From assembly GCA_964629475.1 (NCBI GenBank), contig CAZVQW010000013.1:1-64000 (forward strand): a stretch of 64,000 nucleotides of DNA. The letters are read 5' to 3'. Positions 34,400 through 43,595 of this stretch are shown here, one piece after another. A program made the translations under genes and the position numbers. The notes below the pieces were generated by a model. That model had not been told where the DNA came from and searched no databases. It saw only the letters and a list, made by a program, of their open reading frames with translations. This stretch comes from SMWD01 sp964629475. GTDB lineage: Bacteria; Pseudomonadota; Gammaproteobacteria; Steroidobacterales; GCA-2729495. Within the stretch, counting starts at the first letter, position 1. Every line of letters starts with the position of its first letter.

Positions 34400-37210
34400 C
34401 TAATCGATCGCAATACGTTGCCAGTCACCGTCGCGGTAAACAATCTCGTAAGCCGGCCAATAGTTTTGATTGAGCTTGAGCGTCAGGACATCGACGGAAT
34501 CATTCCACGTCACAGTCGTCACGCGCACCGGTGATCCGTCAGGCCGGTTCCCGGCAAGTTCGAGGAACCGGTCCAGATCCGGCGTCGCCATTCCGTCGAC
34601 CTCGACGATACGGCGCCCGGCAAACAACCCGTAACGCGATGCGGGCGATCCGTAGGCGAAATAAGAGATATACACCCCGTATGGCTCGACACTACGTTGC
34701 GCCGACATCTCACGATACGGCGCCTGCAACAACGCACCGGCCCACATGACGGCGCGCCGCACACCAAGCCCCTCGAGGGCAACGGTGTCGACGTCGACGA
34801 CCTGAACACGGCCGTCGCGCAATATCTCCAGAGTGACACTGTCGTGCTGCACGGCCCGTTCGACCTCACGAAAACGTGTCACCGGCTCACCGTTTACAGC
34901 CAGCAGGACATCACCGGTCAGCAGGGCGCCGGCAGCCGGTGATCCGGCAACGGTGCGCAACACCGACAAGATCTGTCGGCGCTCGGGATCGTGACGCTCG
35001 AGTTGGCGAATCCAGTCCGTCTCGAGGCCGAGTTTGCGGCCGACTGACATCGGCAACTGACTCCACTCGACCTCCAGCGAATGTAACACGCGGCCATCAC
35101 GTACGACACCGAGCAATTCCTCGACGAGTTCGATCGGCACACCCTTATTCTGCTGGATAATCTCCGCGCTGGCCTGAAACGCGAAACTCGACCACAGGGC
35201 GATGACACGGCCCTTCGCATCGACGAGCACGCCGTCGATATCGGCTGGCCCGTTGATCAGATTCAAGGCTTCGAGATTGGTTTCGCGAAACCTCATCGTA
35301 CGCGACAACGGCAGCAACACCGGATCGATCGACGCAACTTCGGTGGCCTGGTAGACGAGCTTGTTGTCGCCACGCAAGCCGACGGCCCACAACGAATCAC
35401 CCGGATCCGGCATCTGCGTCAGCAACTCGGCCGAGCGGACCGGTGTAGCGCCGACCAGCGCCGGATCGTAAGACAACAGGGCGAGGTTATGCAGCGGGTG
35501 AATGTACTCGACCTTGCCGCGTACCTCGAGTTCACCGGCAAAAGTGATGCGCACGTCGCCGATTGCCTCGGGTACCGTGTTGCGATCGACGACGACAAAA
35601 CCGCGTTCGGCATCGACGACGAGTCCTGTGCCGTAATAGTGACGCTCTGCAATCCCCGATATCGTGTACGGCATGTCATAGTTGACGAGCACGAGTGACG
35701 GGGCAATCTTGCGTGCCCGCTTGTCCTTGTGCTTGATGTAACTTGCGGTTGCCGGTTGCTGCCCGGTCGGCTCGGGTCCTGAATCCAGCGTGTAGCATGG
35801 CCACAAACCGCTGACATCGTCGCGCCGGCAGCGTTCGGCCGGGTACCAGCGGCGATCCATTCGGAACAGCCCGAGCCGGCTCGAAGACGGATCCTCGAAA
35901 ACAGTGAAACGAACCCGCGCACGATCCCGGTCGGCCAGTGCACCGAGCACCCGCTCGAAATCGTCGAGCGACCGTACCGTCTCTTCGTCTACGGCCACGA
36001 TTACACTACCGCGCGGAATGCCGGCATTGCCAAACACATAACCCGGGTTCGCAATGTAAACACCCTCGGTGGCGCGATTCATATGCCTGGCCTGCTGATA
36101 CGACAGATCGTGCACGACCGCATCGCCAAACTGAATGTACTCCTGCGGACTGATCGCATGCAGATCCTGCACATCGACCGTCACATCGAGTTCTTCGCCG
36201 AGACGCTCGACGATCAGACTCAACGAATCGCCGACGCGACTGTCCAGGATCTGTTCGAGCTGCACATACTGCGTCACGAACTCGCCGTCGATCTCGACGA
36301 TGATATCGCCGACCTCGAGGTGACCGTCAGCGACACTGTCGGGTAGAACTTCCTCGACAACGAGCATGCCGAGCTGGTCGGGGAAACGCTCCCGTACGAC
36401 AGCTTCGGTCGTTTCACGTAGCCCGAGCCGCCGTAGTTCGTCGAATGATTCGTAGGCAAAGGTCGTCGCCAGCGTTCCGCGCGTGACCGGCTCTCCGGCC
36501 TGCAGGAGTTCGAATACGCGCTTGACGCGATCGAGCGGCAGGAAAAAACTCGATGCCGCGTGACCGCTGCCGCCGGCATTCAGGCCGACGACATTACCGT
36601 CGATGTCGATGACCGGTGAGCCGGACGAACCGCCGGATGTACTCGACGCGGCTTGCAGATAAAACGTGTTGAAGTCGTTGTAGTTACCGCTACCGTATTC
36701 GGGTGCCGGTCGATCGAGCCGCGCCAGCGTTCCGGACAGAAACGACAATCGCTCGCCGGCATCGTTGCCGACCACCCTGATTTCTCTCCCGACCTGTGCA
36801 CCCGATGGATCGAGCACCAGCTGTGCCGGCGCAATATACTTGAGCTTTTCAGGGTCGTAACGGTAGAAGCCGAAATCGTGCACCGGATCGCGGTAGATCG
36901 CCTTCAGTTCAACTTCTTCCTGGTTCTTGAACAGTGCTTCGGCGTGTACCGGTCCGGGCGTCACGACGTGACGATTGGTCAGAATCAGGCCACGCTCGGC
37001 ATCGACGACAAACCCGGTTGCCTGGCTCGACTGGTTCCATTCGGTGTCGAAGGCGCGCGTGCTGTCGATCTTGATGGAAACGACACTGGATGAAATCTTT
37101 TCCAGCGTTGCGCGCCACGCATCGGCCTCGTGTTCACCATCAGCCGCGGCTGCCGGAACGGCGACCGGCAACAGCGTGAATGCAACTAACAGGCTATAAA
37201 GGTAACGCAT
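34400..37210 (-). CDS. exported trypsin-like protease with PDZ domains, Deg7/Nma111-type
   Basis: Protein of 936 residues with a signal peptide (MRYLYSLLVAFTLLPVAV, cleavage near PAAAADG). The first protease domain (about 30-250) has a complete triad: TNRHVV (His about 80), DPVHDFGFYRYD, and SGGSSGSPV (Ser about 196). PDZ modules follow (about 260-355, 370-440). A second protease-like domain (about 500-690) has lost the triad: VVDRNTV replaces the His motif and INGPADIDG the Ser motif. Two more PDZ-like segments end the protein. This active-plus-dead layout is that of Nma111/Deg7 proteins. Its start overlaps the stop of the upstream PfkB gene by 17 bases. Last gene of a ten-gene run. Confidence 0.88.
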   Translation of the reverse strand: MRYLYSLLVAFTLLPVAVPAAAADGEHEADAWRATLEKISSSVVSIKIDSTRAFDTEWNQSSQATGFVVDAERGLILTNRHVVTPGPVHAEALFKNQEEVELKAIYRDPVHDFGFYRYDPEKLKYIAPAQLVLDPSGAQVGREIRVVGNDAGERLSFLSGTLARLDRPAPEYGSGNYNDFNTFYLQAASSTSGGSSGSPVIDIDGNVVGLNAGGSGHAASSFFLPLDRVKRVFELLQAGEPVTRGTLATTFAYESFDELRRLGLRETTEAVVRERFPDQLGMLVVEEVLPDSVADGHLEVGDIIVEIDGEFVTQYVQLEQILDSRVGDSLSLIVERLGEELDVTVDVQDLHAISPQEYIQFGDAVVHDLSYQQARHMNRATEGVYIANPGYVFGNAGIPRGSVIVAVDEETVRSLDDFERVLGALADRDRARVRFTVFEDPSSSRLGLFRMDRRWYPAERCRRDDVSGLWPCYTLDSGPEPTGQQPATASYIKHKDKRARKIAPSLVLVNYDMPYTISGIAERHYYGTGLVVDAERGFVVVDRNTVPEAIGDVRITFAGELEVRGKVEYIHPLHNLALLSYDPALVGATPVRSAELLTQMPDPGDSLWAVGLRGDNKLVYQATEVASIDPVLLPLSRTMRFRETNLEALNLINGPADIDGVLVDAKGRVIALWSSFAFQASAEIIQQNKGVPIELVEELLGVVRDGRVLHSLEVEWSQLPMSVGRKLGLETDWIRQLERHDPERRQILSVLRTVAGSPAAGALLTGDVLLAVNGEPVTRFREVERAVQHDSVTLEILRDGRVQVVDVDTVALEGLGVRRAVMWAGALLQAPYREMSAQRSVEPYGVYISYFAYGSPASRYGLFAGRRIVEVDGMATPDLDRFLELAGNRPDGSPVRVTTVTWNDSVDVLTLKLNQNYWPAYEIVYRDGDWQRIAID

Positions 37211-38132
37211 GGCCGAAAGCAGAAGTGAACTCCTGCTGCAGGTCGGTAAGGCTCATGGCATGGTTCTGTGTGCCGCGATGTGCAATTTTTCGTGCGCCGA
37301 TCAATGACGCGAGCCGGCCGGTATCTTCCCACGACAGGCCGCGACTGATACCGAACACGAGGCCGGCACGATAAGCATCACCACAGCCGGTCGGATCGAG
37401 AATTTCGGCTGCTTCGACAACCGGTATCTGCAATTCATTGCCGTCCGTGTAAATAGATGAACCCGAACCACCGCGCGTGACGATTAGTGCAGCGACACGG
37501 GCTGCGATGTCCTCAAGCGACCAGCCGGTTCGTTCCTGCAAGAGTTGTCCCTCATAATCGTTGACGGCGACCCATGTCGCCTGTTCGATAAACTGTTTCA
37601 GGTCGTCACCGTCAAACATCGGCAACCCCTGTCCCGGATCGAAAATAAACGGGATGCCGGCATCGGCGAATTGCTGCGCATGATCGATCATGCCCTGTCG
37701 ACCGTCCGGCGAAACCATGCCCATCGTGATACCCGCATCCGTCGGCACTGTGTTCCGGTGCGAATGATCCATCGCGCCGGGATGAAATGCCGTGATCTGG
37801 TTATCATCCAGGTCTGTCGTGATATACGCCTGTGCAGTCAGTGTTTCGCTGATCGTGCTGATATAACGCTGGTCAAGCGTATTATCGCGCAACCGGTCTG
37901 CATAGATCGGGAAATCCTCGCCGACCGTGGCCATGATGGCCGGTTGTTCGCCGAGTTGGCGGAGATTGTAGGCAATGTTGCCGGCGCAGCCACCGAATTC
38001 CTTGCGCATCTCCGGCACGAGAAACGCAACGTTCAGGATATGCAGTTGGTCGGCAAGGATATGTTCCTTGAAACGACCGGGAAAAACCATGATGTTGTCG
38101 AAGGCCATCGAGCCACAGATCAGTACGGACAC
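37194..38132 (-). CDS. PfkB-family carbohydrate/nucleoside kinase, adenosine-kinase-like
   Basis: Ribokinase-fold kinase of 312 residues. 'VLICGSMAFDNIMVFPG' gives the first substrate-binding strand, 'FGGCAGNIAYNLRQLGE' the second motif and 'LDPTGCGDAYRAGLVFGIS' the catalytic Asp and anion hole. The layout is closest to adenosine-kinase-like members; the substrate is not certain. The start is GTG 38132, supported by AAGGA 7 bases upstream; the open frame above it is out of register with any family sequence. It sits between gcvPB (49-base gap) and the PDZ protease (17-base overlap). Confidence 0.88.
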   Translation of the reverse strand: MSVLICGSMAFDNIMVFPGRFKEHILADQLHILNVAFLVPEMRKEFGGCAGNIAYNLRQLGEQPAIMATVGEDFPIYADRLRDNTLDQRYISTISETLTAQAYITTDLDDNQITAFHPGAMDHSHRNTVPTDAGITMGMVSPDGRQGMIDHAQQFADAGIPFIFDPGQGLPMFDGDDLKQFIEQATWVAVNDYEGQLLQERTGWSLEDIAARVAALIVTRGGSGSSIYTDGNELQIPVVEAAEILDPTGCGDAYRAGLVFGISRGLSWEDTGRLASLIGARKIAHRGTQNHAMSLTDLQQEFTSAFGHALPL

Positions 38133-38181
38133 GCGTAATTCCTTTGTCTTTTGATAATTGTCTTCGTTGAGGGTAATGAGA

Positions 38182-39657
38182 TTATTCGGCTGCGGCGGGA
38201 CGCCAGACCACATCGAGCTGTTTAACCGCGCGCACGTCATCCAGACGCCTGACCGGCATTGAAATCGGCGCCGCCTTGATTTTCTCGGGCGCCGCATACG
38301 CCTGGTCGCGGATGTCAATCAACGCGGCTACAAATGCATCGAGTTCCTGACAGGTCTCGGTTTCCGTCGGCTCTATCAACAGGCATTCAGGAACGAGCAG
38401 CGGGAAATAGGTCGTCGGTGCGTGAAATCCCCGATCCAGCAGCGCCTTGGCGAAATCCATCGCGGTGATACCGGTCTCGCGTGTCAGCGATTTGAGCGAC
38501 ACGATGAATTCGTGGCTGGCACGACGCTCCGGATACGCAATCGTGAAACCGGCGTTTGCCAGCACGATCATCAGGTAGTTCGCATTCAGAGTCGCAAATT
38601 CGGACACGCGCCGCATGCCATCCGCACCGAGCAGGCGCATATAGATATAGGCACGCAGCAGGATGCCGGCATTGCCCATGAACGCCGACAGCCGGCCGAT
38701 CGACTGCGGACGTTCCGCCTCGGTCAGCCACACGTATTGCCCGCCGTCATCTTCCCCGTCCCGACCGACTATCGGCACGGGCAGGAACGGTTCGAGCCGC
38801 TCGTTGACGCCGACGACCCCCGAGCCCGGGCCACCGCCGCCATGTGGCGTCGAAAATGTCTTGTGCAAATTCAGATGAATGACGTCAAAACCCATGTCGC
38901 CGGGTAAGGCTCTACCGAGAATAGCGTTCAGATTCGCACCGTCGTAATACAGCAGGCCACCGGCCGTATGCACGATCTCGGCGATCTCGGTAATCTGCCG
39001 CTCGAAGACGCCGAGTGTCGACGGATTCGTCAGCATGATGCCGGCCGTCTGTGGACCGACCGCATTGCGCAGCGCGTCCAGATCGACATCGCCGTCCGGT
39101 GCGGTCGGTATCTCGACCGCTGTGCAGCCACACATCGTCGCCGTCGCCGGGTTCGTACCGTGCGCCGCGTCGGGCACGATAATCTCACGGCGCTCATGAT
39201 CGCCGCGCGCATCGTGATAAGCGCGGATCATCGCGACGCCGGCAAACTCGCCCTGCGCACCGGCCATCGGCGTCAGCGAGATCGCCGTCATGCCGGTCAC
39301 GGCTTTCAGCATGTCCTGTAACTCAAACATACATTCGAGAAAACCCTGTGCATGCTCGACCGCACCGAGTGGGTGGCGCTCGGTAAACTCAGGCAGCATT
39401 GCCAACCGGTTACATACCCGCGGGTTGTATTTCATCGTGCATGAACCGAGCGGATAAAAATGGGTGTCGATCGAAAAGTTTTGCTGTGACAAACGCGTGA
39501 AATGCCGCACGACCTGTAACTCGGAAACTTCCGGCAGGGCTGGTGCTTCACGGCGCAAAAACTCATCCGGCAGATCAATGGCAGGTGGATTTGCCGGCGC
39601 ATGACCGCCAGCCCGCCGGCCCGGAGCGGACAACTCAAATATAACCGGCTCGGACAT
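38182..39657 (-). CDS. gcvPB: glycine dehydrogenase (decarboxylating) subunit 2
   Basis: PLP-binding half of the glycine cleavage P-protein, 491 residues. With GcvPA it decarboxylates glycine and passes the aminomethyl group to lipoyl-GcvH. The PLP lysine lies in 'VIHLNLHKTFSTPHGGGGPG'. Also seen are 'LGSCTMKYNPRVCN' and 'SLTPMAGAQGEFAGV'. ATG 39657 shares a base with the TGA of gcvPA (TGATG), so the subunits are made in step. E. coli has one fused GcvP; a split enzyme occurs in Firmicutes, archaea and some gammaproteobacteria. Confidence 0.96.
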   Translation of the reverse strand: MSEPVIFELSAPGRRAGGHAPANPPAIDLPDEFLRREAPALPEVSELQVVRHFTRLSQQNFSIDTHFYPLGSCTMKYNPRVCNRLAMLPEFTERHPLGAVEHAQGFLECMFELQDMLKAVTGMTAISLTPMAGAQGEFAGVAMIRAYHDARGDHERREIIVPDAAHGTNPATATMCGCTAVEIPTAPDGDVDLDALRNAVGPQTAGIMLTNPSTLGVFERQITEIAEIVHTAGGLLYYDGANLNAILGRALPGDMGFDVIHLNLHKTFSTPHGGGGPGSGVVGVNERLEPFLPVPIVGRDGEDDGGQYVWLTEAERPQSIGRLSAFMGNAGILLRAYIYMRLLGADGMRRVSEFATLNANYLMIVLANAGFTIAYPERRASHEFIVSLKSLTRETGITAMDFAKALLDRGFHAPTTYFPLLVPECLLIEPTETETCQELDAFVAALIDIRDQAYAAPEKIKAAPISMPVRRLDDVRAVKQLDVVWRPAAAE

Positions 39658-41021
39658 CAGGCAGCCTCCGAACTGTTCATGACCGCTTCCAGTGCCGTCG
39701 CAAAGGCATCAATCTGCACTTCGGTACGCGCCTCGGTCGCACAGACCAGTAGTGCGTGACCGAGTTCCGGGTAGTCAGCCGATAAATCGTAACCGGCGAA
39801 AATATTTTGCCGCGCCAGCGCCTCGATCAGTGGTGCGACCGGACGTTCGAACTGCACGACGGCCTCGTGAAAGTATCGATCATATGCCAACGAGACACCG
39901 TCGAGCGTCGCCAGCCTTGTAGCCAATAACTTCGTATTGGCATGGCATTGCAGCGCCGTGCGCCGCAGCCCGTCAGCGCCCAGCAACGACAGGTAAATCG
40001 TCGCCGCGGTGACCATCAGCCCCTGGTTTGTGCAGATATTCGAGGTCGCCTTCGAGCGACGAATATGTTGTTCGCGGGCCTGCAGGGTCAACGTAAACCC
40101 AGGTTTGCCGTCGATATCGACGGTGTGCCCGACGATGCGTCCGGGCATCTGGCGAACGATCTGTTGCCGGCACACCATGTAACCGAAGTACGGGCCGCCG
40201 GACGCGACCGGAATGCCGAGCGGCTGACCCTCGCCGCAGGCAATATCCGCACCCGTCTCGCCCCATTCACCCGGTGGGCTCAGGATGGCCAGGCTGGTCG
40301 GATTACAGATCGCGATCACGAACATCTGCTTTGCATGTGCCCAATTGGTCAGCGCATCGACATCATCGAGCGTGCCGAGAAAGGTCGGTTGCTGCAAACA
40401 GATGGCGGCGAATTCCTGCTCGTCAAAAGCAGCCAGGGCAGCACGCTCCGTCTGCCCGTCGCGGCAATTGATTTCAACTAATTCAATCTGCTGTCCGGCC
40501 GTCATCAGGCACGCCACGGCACGATAGACCGGATTCACCGAGCGGCTGACCAGGATTTTACGCGAGCTTGTTTTTCGATTGCCGCGCACGGCCATCAGGC
40601 AGGCCTCGGCAAAAGCCGTCGCGCCGTCGTACAGCGATGCGTTGGAGACATCCAGGCCGGTCAGGCTCGCCATCATCGACTGGTATTCGTAGATGACCTG
40701 CAGCGTGCCCTGGCTGGCCTCCGCCTGGTAAGGCGTGTAGGCGCTGTAGAATTCACCACGGGTCGCAATATCCCAGACAGCTGCGGGAATATGATGTTCA
40801 TAGGCGCCGGCGCCGATAAACGACACACTGCCGGCGTCTTTGGCCGCGCGGTTGCGCATCAGTCGCGTGACCGCCGCTTCATCCATACCAGCCGGCACCT
40901 CAGTGAGGCCGTCGATACGCAGCGCGGCCGGAATCTCGTCGAACAACGTCTCGGTGTCGTCTACGCCGATCGCGCGCAACATCGCGGCGATCTCCTGCTC
41001 GGTATGAGGAATATACGGCAT
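39657..41021 (-). CDS. gcvPA: glycine dehydrogenase (decarboxylating) subunit 1
   Basis: Partner half of the P-protein, 454 residues, with the same fold as GcvPB but without the PLP lysine. Recognisable parts: 'MPYIPHTEQEIAAMLRAIGV', 'FIGAGAYEHHIPAAV', 'TPYQAEASQGTLQVIYEYQS' and 'RRSKATSNICTNQGLM'. It follows gcvH by 83 bases, the largest gap in this run. It overlaps gcvPB by one base. Confidence 0.96.
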   Translation of the reverse strand: MPYIPHTEQEIAAMLRAIGVDDTETLFDEIPAALRIDGLTEVPAGMDEAAVTRLMRNRAAKDAGSVSFIGAGAYEHHIPAAVWDIATRGEFYSAYTPYQAEASQGTLQVIYEYQSMMASLTGLDVSNASLYDGATAFAEACLMAVRGNRKTSSRKILVSRSVNPVYRAVACLMTAGQQIELVEINCRDGQTERAALAAFDEQEFAAICLQQPTFLGTLDDVDALTNWAHAKQMFVIAICNPTSLAILSPPGEWGETGADIACGEGQPLGIPVASGGPYFGYMVCRQQIVRQMPGRIVGHTVDIDGKPGFTLTLQAREQHIRRSKATSNICTNQGLMVTAATIYLSLLGADGLRRTALQCHANTKLLATRLATLDGVSLAYDRYFHEAVVQFERPVAPLIEALARQNIFAGYDLSADYPELGHALLVCATEARTEVQIDAFATALEAVMNSSEAA

Positions 41022-41104
41022 CGGGAATTCAGACAGGTCTTTGCAGTGTTTTCGCGGAGTTATCTTACAGGTGTTTTTAGCACTGGTTCATCGGTGGCGG
41101 GGGG

Positions 41105-41500
41105 CTAACCCGCAGATTCGGTCAGGAACCGGTCGTAGGCATCGGCATCCATCAATTCATCGAGTTCCGCCTTGTCCGACGGATTCATGCGGACAAGCCA
41201 GCCATCTTCGTATGGGCTCTGGTTGACGAGTTCCGGCTCGTCGGCCAACGCGCTATTCGTCTCGGTCAGCGTGCCGCTGACCGGCGCATACACGTCGGAA
41301 GCCGCCTTGACGGACTCGACGACGACACAGGCATCGCCCTTTGCCAGCGTTGCGCCATCCTCAGGTTGCTCGACATAGACGAGTTCGCCCAACGCCTCCT
41401 GGGCATGATCCGTTATACCGATTACGACCGACCCGTCGTCTTCGAGTCGAACCCATTCATGCTCTTCGGAATACTTCAGATCCCCGGGCACTTCACTCAT
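41105..41500 (-). CDS. gcvH: glycine cleavage system H protein
   Basis: Lipoyl-carrying shuttle of the glycine cleavage system, 131 residues. The lipoylated Lys is in 'CVVVESVKAASDVYAPVSG' (about residue 65), and 'YSEEHEWVRLEDDGSVVIGITDHAQ' begins the fold. AGGAG is 10 bases before ATG 41500. It follows gcvT by 18 bases and precedes gcvPA. Length and motif positions are standard. Confidence 0.97.
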   Translation of the reverse strand: MSEVPGDLKYSEEHEWVRLEDDGSVVIGITDHAQEALGELVYVEQPEDGATLAKGDACVVVESVKAASDVYAPVSGTLTETNSALADEPELVNQSPYEDGWLVRMNPSDKAELDELMDADAYDRFLTESAG

Positions 41501-41518
41501 CTCGTCAAAACTCCTGAT

Positions 41519-42607
41519 CTAAATTGCCACCAGAACGCGCCCGCGGCGTACAAACGGCGGGCGCACAATTTTCGCATTACGCTTATCGTTGCGAATTTGA
41601 ACCTGGCAGGTTCCGTTCGCGTCCACCGGTATCCTGGCCAATGCGATCGAACGCTGCATCGTCGGCGAGAACCCTCCGCTCGTGACGGTTCCGTCACCAG
41701 CTCCGGTCATGACCCGCTGACCATGGCGCATGATACCGCGATCTTCGAGAATGAGCCCGGCCAATTTTGCCTCGGGACCCTGATCACGCTGTCGTTCGAG
41801 TGCCGCACGGCCGATGAAAGATCGCTCGGCCGGTTCCCAGGCTACGGTCCAGCCCAGTGCGGAAACCAGCGGCGTGACCTGTTGATCCATGTCCTGACCA
41901 TACAGGGCCAATCCCGCTTCGAGACGTAACGTGTCACGCGCGCCAAGTCCGCACGGCCGGATGCCGGCCGCCAGTGCAGCGTCCCACAGGTGGCAGCCGG
42001 TATCGGCGTCCACGATGATCTCCCAACCATCTTCACCCGTATAACCGGTACGGGCTACAAACCAGTCGTCGTCACTGACGCTCGTGAACGGCACCTGGTC
42101 GAGCGCCGGTTGACGTAATGCGTCCGGCAGGAGCGGAGCGGCCAGCGTCGTAGCCTCCGGCCCCTGGATTGCGAGCATCATCAGTTCCGTACGTTCCCTG
42201 ATCGTGACGGCAAAATCAGTTGCGACTCCGTTCATCCAGTCGAGATCCTGAGTGCGAGTCGCCGCATTAACGATGACACGATAGGCATCAATACTCCGTC
42301 GATACGCGATCAGGTCATCAATGACGCCACCCGTTTCATTGAGCATGCAGCCATACAACCCCTTACCGGGTGAGCCGAGCTTTGCAATATCGTTCGCCAG
42401 TAATTTTTGCAGATAGGCTTTTGCATCCTGCCCGGCGACATCGACGATCGTCATGTGCGATACGTCGAAGATACCAGCCACATTACGCACAGCATGATGC
42501 TCATCGATCTGTGACCCGTAATGCAGCGGCATATCCCAGCCACCGAAATCGACCATTCGGGCACCGGACTCAATATGACGTTCATATAACGGGGTTTTAT
42601 CAGGCAT
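41519..42607 (-). CDS. gcvT: aminomethyltransferase (T protein)
   Basis: Releases ammonia and transfers the methylene group from aminomethyl-GcvH to tetrahydrofolate; 362 residues. Family features: 'ESGARMVDFGGWDMPLHYGS', 'AGIFDVSHMTIVDVAG', 'YTGEDGWEIIVDA' and 'LGARDTLRLEAGLALYGQD' with the catalytic Asp. It begins 40 bases after the ATP-grasp gene; that short gap leaves no room for the tandem glycine riboswitch often found before gcvT. The gcvT-gcvH-gcvPA-gcvPB order is complete. The L protein (lpd) is not in the window. Confidence 0.96.
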   Translation of the reverse strand: MPDKTPLYERHIESGARMVDFGGWDMPLHYGSQIDEHHAVRNVAGIFDVSHMTIVDVAGQDAKAYLQKLLANDIAKLGSPGKGLYGCMLNETGGVIDDLIAYRRSIDAYRVIVNAATRTQDLDWMNGVATDFAVTIRERTELMMLAIQGPEATTLAAPLLPDALRQPALDQVPFTSVSDDDWFVARTGYTGEDGWEIIVDADTGCHLWDAALAAGIRPCGLGARDTLRLEAGLALYGQDMDQQVTPLVSALGWTVAWEPAERSFIGRAALERQRDQGPEAKLAGLILEDRGIMRHGQRVMTGAGDGTVTSGGFSPTMQRSIALARIPVDANGTCQVQIRNDKRNAKIVRPPFVRRGRVLVAI

Positions 42608-42647
42608 AACGACTCAATTTTTCTCTCTGTTGTTCACCGGAGTTGTT

Positions 42648-43595
42648 CTATTGAGAAAATGCTTCGCGAACGAGCGCAACCTTTTCATCTGGCTCGTACG
42701 CTGCCTTCCAGTTATCGACGACTGTGAAACGGTTCATCAATCCTACTTTATTCGCAATCTGAATGTTCAGACCCGGTCGGGCGTTAAGTTCGAGAATCAA
42801 CGGACCGTACTCCTGGTCCAGGACAATATCGACACCGAGATAGCCAAGACCCGTCAGTTCATAGCAACGCGCGGCCAGCGACAGAAATTGCTCCCACATC
42901 GGGATGTCCAGACCGGCAATCGGCTCCCCGGTATCGGGATGCTCAGTGACGATGTCGTTGCCGAGCACGCCGGATAATGTTTGCCCGCTCGCCAGATCGA
43001 TACCGGCGCCGACGGCACCCTGATGCAGGTTCGCCTTACCGCCCGACCGGCGCGTTGGCAGGCGCACCATCGCCATGACCGGATAGCCCTGATAGACGAG
43101 CACCCGCACATCCGGCACTCCCTGAAACGTCACGGCTGCAAAGAACGGATCGGTCTCAACACGGTATTCGATCATCGCGCAATCACGCGTACCGACGAAA
43201 CTGTACTGCCCGCTGATAATGTTCGACACGTGATGACGAATTCCGGCCTCGGAGATTACGTTGCCGTCGATCAGCTGGTACAAGCGCTGGCGCCGCGAGC
43301 TGCGCCCGGCGACGACGAGAATGCCATCACCGCCGGTGCCGTGCGCCGGTTTGATGACAAAGTCGGTATGCTGCCCGGCAATCTCTGCCCAGGAGCGAAC
43401 GTCGTGGTGACTTTCCATGACGCCATAGAGTTTCGGCACCGAAATACCAGCTTCCAGCGCCAGTCGCTTGGTCTTAAGCTTGTCGTCGACGAGCGGATAT
43501 AACTTGCGCGCATTGAAACGCTGAATAATCTGCGCGTTGCGCTCATTCAGGCCGAGCACGCCGTTAGCCCGCAGAGTTCTGGCCCAGGCAAGCAT
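42648..43595 (-). CDS. ATP-grasp protein, alpha-L-glutamate-ligase-like
   Basis: RimK-like ATP-grasp enzyme of about 315 residues, the type often annotated 'alpha-L-glutamate ligase-related' or 'sugar-transfer-associated ATP-grasp'. Motifs: 'DFVIKPAHGTGGDGILVV' (ATP-binding loop), 'YQGYPVMAMVRLPTRRSGGKANLHQGAVGAG', split here as PVMAMVRLPT and GKANLHQGAVGAG, and 'DIVLDQEYGPLILELNARPG' with the metal-binding Glu/Asn. ATG 43595 shares a base with the TGA of the upstream 7TM protein gene, with GGGA upstream. The pair 7TM transglutaminase + ATP-grasp is a recurrent neighbourhood in proteobacteria, but its reaction is unknown to me. Confidence 0.87.
   Translation of the reverse strand: MLAWARTLRANGVLGLNERNAQIIQRFNARKLYPLVDDKLKTKRLALEAGISVPKLYGVMESHHDVRSWAEIAGQHTDFVIKPAHGTGGDGILVVAGRSSRRQRLYQLIDGNVISEAGIRHHVSNIISGQYSFVGTRDCAMIEYRVETDPFFAAVTFQGVPDVRVLVYQGYPVMAMVRLPTRRSGGKANLHQGAVGAGIDLASGQTLSGVLGNDIVTEHPDTGEPIAGLDIPMWEQFLSLAARCYELTGLGYLGVDIVLDQEYGPLILELNARPGLNIQIANKVGLMNRFTVVDNWKAAYEPDEKVALVREAFSQ

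Noticed and set aside
42608..42647. Glycine riboswitch before gcvT
   Set aside because: Only 40 bases separate gcvT from the preceding gene, far too short for the one- or two-aptamer structure, and none of its sequence fits.
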